The position numbers and the translations under genes are program-made. Under the pieces are notes generated by a model. That model was not told where the DNA came from. It saw only the letters and a program-made list of their open reading frames with translations, and did no database searches. 64,000 bases of DNA, from positions 186,001-250,000 of the forward strand of contig SAXG01000063.1 in assembly GCA_012932865.1 (NCBI GenBank). Reading direction: 5' to 3'. This DNA comes from Amylostereum areolatum (Eukaryota; Basidiomycota; Agaricomycetes; Russulales; Stereaceae). This document shows positions 58,371-64,000 of the stretch, piece after piece. Numbering within the stretch: the stretch's first letter is position 1; every line of letters begins with the position of its first letter.

Positions 58371-60890
58371 ATGTCATCCGCTTCCTCGTCCGACCTCGAC
58401 GAGGTTTTCGCCCTCGAGGATGCCAAGGTTCTCTTCACGAACGACTCAACCAGAACTCCAAGCCCACCCGCTATCCCGGTCTCGTTCGAGGATATGCAGT
58501 CTACCCCCCTTCACTTCAAATCGTCGTCTGTCGATCGCTATGCCTCTACTCAGGAGGGAATGCCTGCGTCGGAGCGATACAAGCGACTCGCAGAGGAAGC
58601 CAACCTCCGATTCGTTGGTTGCATGAAAGTTGGGAAATTTCTGGAGAAGTATGTCCCGCGGGCGACAATCCGGCGGCCGAAGAATGCGACGTTGGATATC
58701 TCATATGGGCGGAAGAAACCACGAAATAATGAGGAGAGGGTGGTAAATCTGCCCTATCTATCTCGGAAGTGTAACTTTTTTACTCACGGATCTTTCACAG
58801 GTACGCGCACTCAACGGAAGTAATCTCTGTCCTGGAACCACGTTTGTTCATAGTGCCTCTACAACCGCACTGTTCGACCATGTGGATCGAAGAGTCGACG
58901 TCCGCGGTCTCTCCAAGCAAACGGTGAAGGCCAAGAGGGGAAGGAAAGGGAAGAAGGCCGTACTACCTCCCGCAGACGCCATGTGGTCGCTGACGGAACT
59001 TTGGATCGAAATCAAGCGGAGAGGCCAGGACGCGTTTCGTGATCCGGACGCGAAGTTATCTCGAGACGAACGCAAAGAATTCGACATTCAGAATCCGACA
59101 AATGACGGAGTGCTTACGCGCGGCCAACTGCTCGAGTATGCAACGTCAATTTTCGCGTCACAGAACCGGGTCTTTTTCTTCTCTGTGTTGGTCACGGGCG
59201 ATTTCGCTCGCCTTATTCGCTGGGATCGCTGTGGAGCTATCGTCACGGAGGAATTTCATTGGGTAGACGAGCCGTGGCTGGCGGAGTTCCTCTGGCGATT
59301 CGACCGGATGACGCCTGAGCAGCGAGGTCACGACACTACCGTTTGCTCTAATCCAACAGAGGAAGAAGCTATTCGGGCGCGGGCTGCCTTCCGAGAAAGC
59401 GATCCCAGCGGCTTCGAAGAGGCCGAAAAGTTGCACAAGATCATGGTTTACGACGGCGACAGCGACGAGACCTACGGGATCATTGTAGGCAGCCCGCGAT
59501 GGTACAGTCGCTCGATGTTCGGACGCGGGACGTTTGGCTATGTCGGGTTCAATCTCCATACAGGTCTGCTTGTCTGGCTCAAAGACTACTGGCGCGTCGA
59601 CAGAGCGACTTATCCAAAGGAGGAGACGTTTTACAAAACTCTGGCCGAAAATAGCATCCCTCATACCGCGCGGAAAATCTATGCCGGCGATGTGAAAGGG
59701 CAAGCCACAAGGACACAAGATTTCGTCAACTCACCGTGGGCATGTGCGGTCACTGACGACTTGTTGCCCCTCGTACATTACCGCATCGTCATCGACCAAA
59801 TCGGGCGTCCTCTGAGAGGGTTTAATTCTTTAAAGCAGTTGTGTCAGGTCATATGTGATTGCATCGTGGGTAAGTTAGGACATACACTTGAACCTCCTGC
59901 TCATATTCACTGCATTTCTCTTCTAGCTCACTGGGCCGTTTTCAAAGAGCTCAAGATCCTTCATTATGATATCAGTGCGGAGAATATTCTGATCAGAAGC
60001 GACGGCCGAGGACTTCTCGTGGATTGGGACATGGCTCGAAATGTGTCACAAAAATCTGGAATAAGGGCGCGGAGAGAACTTTGCTCGGTATGCGCTCATC
60101 CGTCCACCTTCGTGCATTTTTATCTAAACGAATTGCTTTACAGGGTACTTGGCAATTTCGTTCAGCCAAGCTCGCCATGAGCGTCGGTACCATTCCGCAT
60201 CTCCTCAGTGATGACCTGGAGTCGTTCGTACACGTCCTCGCCTTCCATCTGTTTCGGTATCGCCCTTCGACGTACACCATGGAGTCCCTCGTCACACAGT
60301 TGAAGCGCGTGTATGACGGATTCATCCTGGAGCACGGCATCCGGAAGGGCGACGAGGACAAGAAGTCCTTTTTTACTGACCACAAATTGTCCATCAGATA
60401 CATCAAGGATCTCCATCCTGCCTGTGTCAACATCGTCACTAGGCTTCGTACCCTGTTTTCGACCGCATTTTATGCGGACAGCGCTCTCGTTGATTTGTCC
60501 AAGAGAAAGACCGCGCAGAAGTACCTGAAGAAATCGGAACTGGTCCTGCAGATTTTCAACGACAATCTCAACGCCCCTGGCTGGGACGAGGACGACAATA
60601 GCGGAAGCGTAGATCAGCTCCTTCATGGACCGGTGGCAGCCAAGACCGTCTTCGATTTTGGTTCGTCCGGCATCTCGCACAGGACAGCAACTATCCCGAA
60701 AGCATCGCTTGAATATGACTGGCACTCTCCCGATCACTCCTCGGCCGAAGGCGGAGACGACTCGAATACGGAGGAGCAATCGCATGTCCACAAAAGGCCA
60801 CGAATTGCGACAGCTGCTCAAGGACCTTGGGCTGAAGCGTCAGGTCCTGTAGCTTCCAGTTTGAGAGAGGACTCCGATGACTTGGAGTGA
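58371..60890 (+). CDS. FunK1-3: intact fungal-type protein kinase
   Basis: Exons 58371-58742, 58801-59869, 59927-60087 and 60144-60890 encode 782 aa. After a Ser/Pro-rich head comes a helical N-terminal region with VGKFLEKYVPRATIRRP, then the FunK1 core: ARLIRWDRCGAIVTEEFHW, FLWRFDRMTPEQRGHD, FGYVGFNLHTGLLVWLKDYWR, the catalytic loop KILHYDISAENILIRSD (HYD instead of the HGD of its neighbours), LLVDWDMAR, GTWQFRSAKL and DDLESFVHVLAFHL. An acidic/basic tail (EEQSHVHKRPRIATA) ends the protein. It is the longest of the three local FunK1 genes. Confidence 0.9.
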
Positions 60891-61107
60891 ATGACGCACG
60901 ATAGGGATTGTTACCGAGAACTCGCTCTCTTACTCTTTCATCGCGTGGCACTACTAGCCCATCATACGCTCCTTGTATTTCCCGAAACATTAATATACGA
61001 CATGCTACTGCACGCGCCACCGACGCTACTTATGTTGCTCGGACGCTACTTATGTTGCTCGGAGAGAACACAGGGTGGAAGGCAGACGCGTACGTTGAAC
61101 GGTTGAT

Positions 61108-62718
61108 CTACCAGCGCCGTGTGCGCAAGTGAGCACCCACAGGTGAAAGTGCCAACTCATGTCTACTCTCGATTACGATGCCTATCCCTTGGAGATAGAT
61201 CACATTTGCAAGATAGGTTCGATGGAACGGAAGGCGGATGGCAAAAATCAAATTGCATTCTCGTCCGGGACGTATCGAGCGTTCTTGGGTCTCTTCTCGG
61301 CTTGTCATAGTGTCCTGTGTTTCCACGGTGATGTGCTGAAGGGGGATCTCCGGAGGGGCGGGAATGGTTTGGTTGTATATGAAGTCGCGGTCACAATGCG
61401 CTATCTCAAGGCAGGCGAGAATGATGACTATCGTAGGGTATATACCCTGACGGAGAGATATCGACATCAGTTCGCTCACAGTTGCGCAGAGAGATTACAT
61501 ACGATGAGTTGAATTAAGCCTCCGTTAAGGAATACATTCCCGGCTGTGCTGACCCGAACCCCAGGTTGTAAATCCACTGGCACAGGAAACACCTGGATGA
61601 ATGCGTTCACAGTCAGGGAGGCCTGGGTGCATTTTCTCAGTAGGCGTAGATCTCGAAAAAGGAAAAGGAAAAGACCCACCCACAGTAAACAATACAGCAG
61701 CCCTGATTCCACGAACAGAACCATGACCTTCTCCGCGCGAGTACGTGTACTCCCATGTTGAGAATGCTCTCGGATAAGGCGTCTGTGCTGCCTGGTCATG
61801 ATAACAAGGTACGTTAGCAGTAGGAAGATATAAAGGCCAATAAAGCCGATGAAAGTTACCAGGCCTTGTAGCCAATGACCGATGTCGCCCATACGTTCGC
61901 ACGAGAAGGGGGAAATGGACAGCCCCCATACGTTGGCGGAGAATGCGTTGACAGCATCTGTGCCACCGAGGTCACCGCCGAAACTGAAGCCACAGTTTTG
62001 TAAAGTATCCGTCGTTGACAGCAATTCATCACTTTTAGCAGGATCCTTTAACGCGCGCGATGGTGACGCAGATACTCACCGATTGTACCCAGGAGTAGGA
62101 GAGTAGAACCCGCACGAAAGACGCGCCCGGTACGCAAAATCCACGCTCTCCAGAGCACATCAGCATCGCTAAGAATGATCTAGATCCAAAAAACAGTGAG
62201 ATACTAGTGCGAGAGTGTTAACAGAGGGTCCTGCCAACGTTGATGGAGAGCATCGCCGTAGGCACGCATCGATGAAAGTGGCTTGAAATGGCAGCGTCGA
62301 TGCCCATCACAAGGTCGGTTCCAGATTCGAAGGAGGGGACGACTCCGTCGCAAAGAAGCTGTAGTACACCTAGCGTGTATTTCTGGAGGAAGAAAAGAAG
62401 GTCGAGCTGTGAGGCCCAGTGTACCGTTGCGGCCGCATACATGACGAGGGTGGCAGCGAGCATGTACTTGGTTGGCCGAGATTTCAGACCTTTTCGACTG
62501 AAGGACGACGGTGAGGGAGTTGGACACGAGGGCTAGAAGACATACGCACATAAGGATCTAAGTCGAGATGGCAACGAGCAAGGTGAAGGTGCCTACCAGA
62601 CGGGTGTCAGCTGTATTCATCGACGGAACGAATAAGGTGGCTGACCAAAAAGTGTAGTTTCGAATAAGACTGAAGGAAGTATGTTGCAGACAGATTTGTG
62701 GCCGACGTCCAAATCCAT
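61108..62718 (-). pseudogene. Multi-pass membrane protein gene (basidiomycete 7-TM family) with an in-frame TAG
   Basis: Eight exons (62718-62646, 62592-62550, 62497-62239, 62179-62080, 62031-61860, 61791-61680, 61592-61503, 61446-61108) splice to 396 codons with consistent phases. Family hallmarks: start MDLDVGHKSVCNILP, RKGLKSRPTKYMLAATLVMY, ILSDADVLWRAWILRTGRVF, ANVWATSVIGYKAW, the cytoplasmic QHRRLIREHSQHGS, then AEKVMVLFVESGLLYCLLW and GIYPTIVIILACLE. These match a common Agaricomycete integral-membrane family of unknown function. Exon 2 reads GTFTLLVAIST-stop-IL, with TAG at 62560-62558 where an aromatic residue is expected. It is one base from TAC/TAT, so this may be a recent null allele or an error. 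A different acceptor would avoid the stop but breaks the downstream frame. Confidence 0.7.
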
Positions 62719-64000
62719 GATGATGGGATAGTCACGTAGGGGCAGCAGGGGTCATTGAGTTGCTTTCCGGCCATCTGTAGAGCACTGTACTTGTATGTCT
62801 CGTCTTCAATCCTGTGCAATAGCGTCTAACCCGTCAGTTCAGAGTGATGGAAACGGAAGAAAGGGATACTTACTAGTAGATTACTTACCTATGGAAGCTT
62901 TTGAGTTCATGCACCTGCATCGCGGAACTTCCATGGTGGTCAACAGAACACGATGTGATGACGAGATGCTTTGAAACGTCTGTATCATAAATGTGCTCAG
63001 AAACGGTGAAGAGTGCGGTTGTTTAGACGGTTTCATTTGCGTTGGAAAGGTGGATGCTGCATCGGGGGGTCAGGGGGACCCAGATATTGCCCTCCGGTTG
63101 TGACCGGACCGTGTCGCTCCGACGGTCGCAGAGCAGGCATATACCAGGGAATAGCACCCTGCCTGCGAACCGTCCATCTTCTTGTCGGAAAAATAGCGGG
63201 ACTCGGGGAGTAGGTCAGGGATGTCTATGTGACCATCGATTGGTCGCCGTCGTCGGTCCGAGCTTGCACGGACATTCCATTGCCATAAATAAAACATGTA
63301 GTTGACAACACGATAGTTTTGTGCACAGTCTAGCAGCATCCTTCCTGCGCCTGCTCATCGCTCGCTGACCGCTAGTCTAGAGGTCGTGAGCTTGACAAGA
63401 CCGTCAAGCAGGCATATTATTGCCATCACACCTGCAGACTGATCGCTCGTAGATCATCGCGTGGCCGTGTTTTCGTCAGGTTGAGTGAAACCGTCCGCCA
63501 GACGTCAAGTTGACGAGGTGTGGAGGGGTCGGAAATCGACAGTGCCATGACCTGCGGGGTTTCGTGTGACTGGTGAGGGGCCAAGGGGGAAACGCTATGA
63601 ATTTCAAGATATACAGATATACAGCGACATGGCTAAACAAAAGCGGCCGCCCACTCCTCGCGCAAGCGTACGACGTCGCGCTCAACACGTCGGATACGTT
63701 CGACGGCGACCTGCGTGTGCCACGAGCGTCCATTAGCGAAGGTACAGGAGCCGACCTGACGACACTACGCACCATATTGGTCCCCGGCCCTTCGCCGCCC
63801 GTCTCAACGCCAGTCTCGCGGTACATTGAGACCTCCTGTGAAGCCTGTCAGTATCCGTCGCATGCATGCTGCGGCAAACGTACCAGTTTACGCAATATCT
63901 TGTCAACAAATGTGAGGACGCGCTGCCTTTGAGCCCTCGCGGACGCTAAGTTAGCGGTCAAAGCCATGTTCTCCTGCTTATTCGTTAGTGTTCGACCCGC
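62719..64000. other. Intergenic region to window end
   Basis: About 1.3 kb with no recognised gene. An unidentified frame at 63573-63932 and its antisense shadow are present but show no domain or splice structure. Confidence 0.35.

Overview
This is a 64-kb window from a filamentous basidiomycete, most likely an Agaricomycete and plausibly a polypore or relative. The evidence is short GT-AG introns of about 48-100 nt, GC- and CpG-rich coding sequence, FunK1 fungal-type kinases, a NACHT-WD40 NLR pair, a basidiomycete-type multi-pass membrane protein gene and fungal hAT/LTR elements. No tRNA, rRNA, CRISPR array or bacterial-type operon was seen. All gene models are hand-spliced from conserved protein motifs and GT-AG signals, so exon borders are predictions.

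Layout. 1-4.7 kb: a 3'-truncated HUS1 checkpoint gene and an HMG-box transcription factor. 6.5-22.2 kb: two NACHT-WD40 STAND/NLR genes in direct orientation with nearly the same nine-exon structure. The first (6,478-11,753) is a pseudogene with four separate lesions. The second (17,143-22,167) is intact (1,524 aa) and ends in 13 almost identical 43-aa WD repeats. The 5.4 kb between them holds a hAT-type MITE and one copy of a dispersed repeat. 22.2-35.8 kb: a transposon nest. It has a Tc1/mariner-type MITE, a complete hAT element with 8-bp target-site duplication (24,126-31,603), a non-autonomous LTR element with identical LTRs inserted in the first coding exon of the hAT transposase, and an 864-bp inverted-repeat element. 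35.8-48.3 kb: a quieter housekeeping/metabolic segment with a secreted M28 aminopeptidase, a monothiol glutaredoxin, a hydantoinase/oxoprolinase fused to an S-methyl-thiohydantoin-desulfurase (DUF917) domain, a small secreted hydrophobic protein and a MYND-finger protein. 49-64 kb: lineage-specific genes, comprising a conserved hypothetical, a WW-like remnant, three FunK1 kinase genes (one frameshifted), an inverted second copy of the dispersed repeat and a membrane protein gene with one in-frame stop.

The most interesting system is the NLR pair. Internal WD-repeat homogenisation with variation at a few positions is the signature of fungal allorecognition/innate-immunity receptors (HET-D/E/R type). 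Here an amplified, intact copy sits beside a decayed paralogue with divergent repeats. In both genes the sequence switches from CpG-rich to CpG-poor in the middle of the NACHT region, so the sensor half looks like a module with a separate history.
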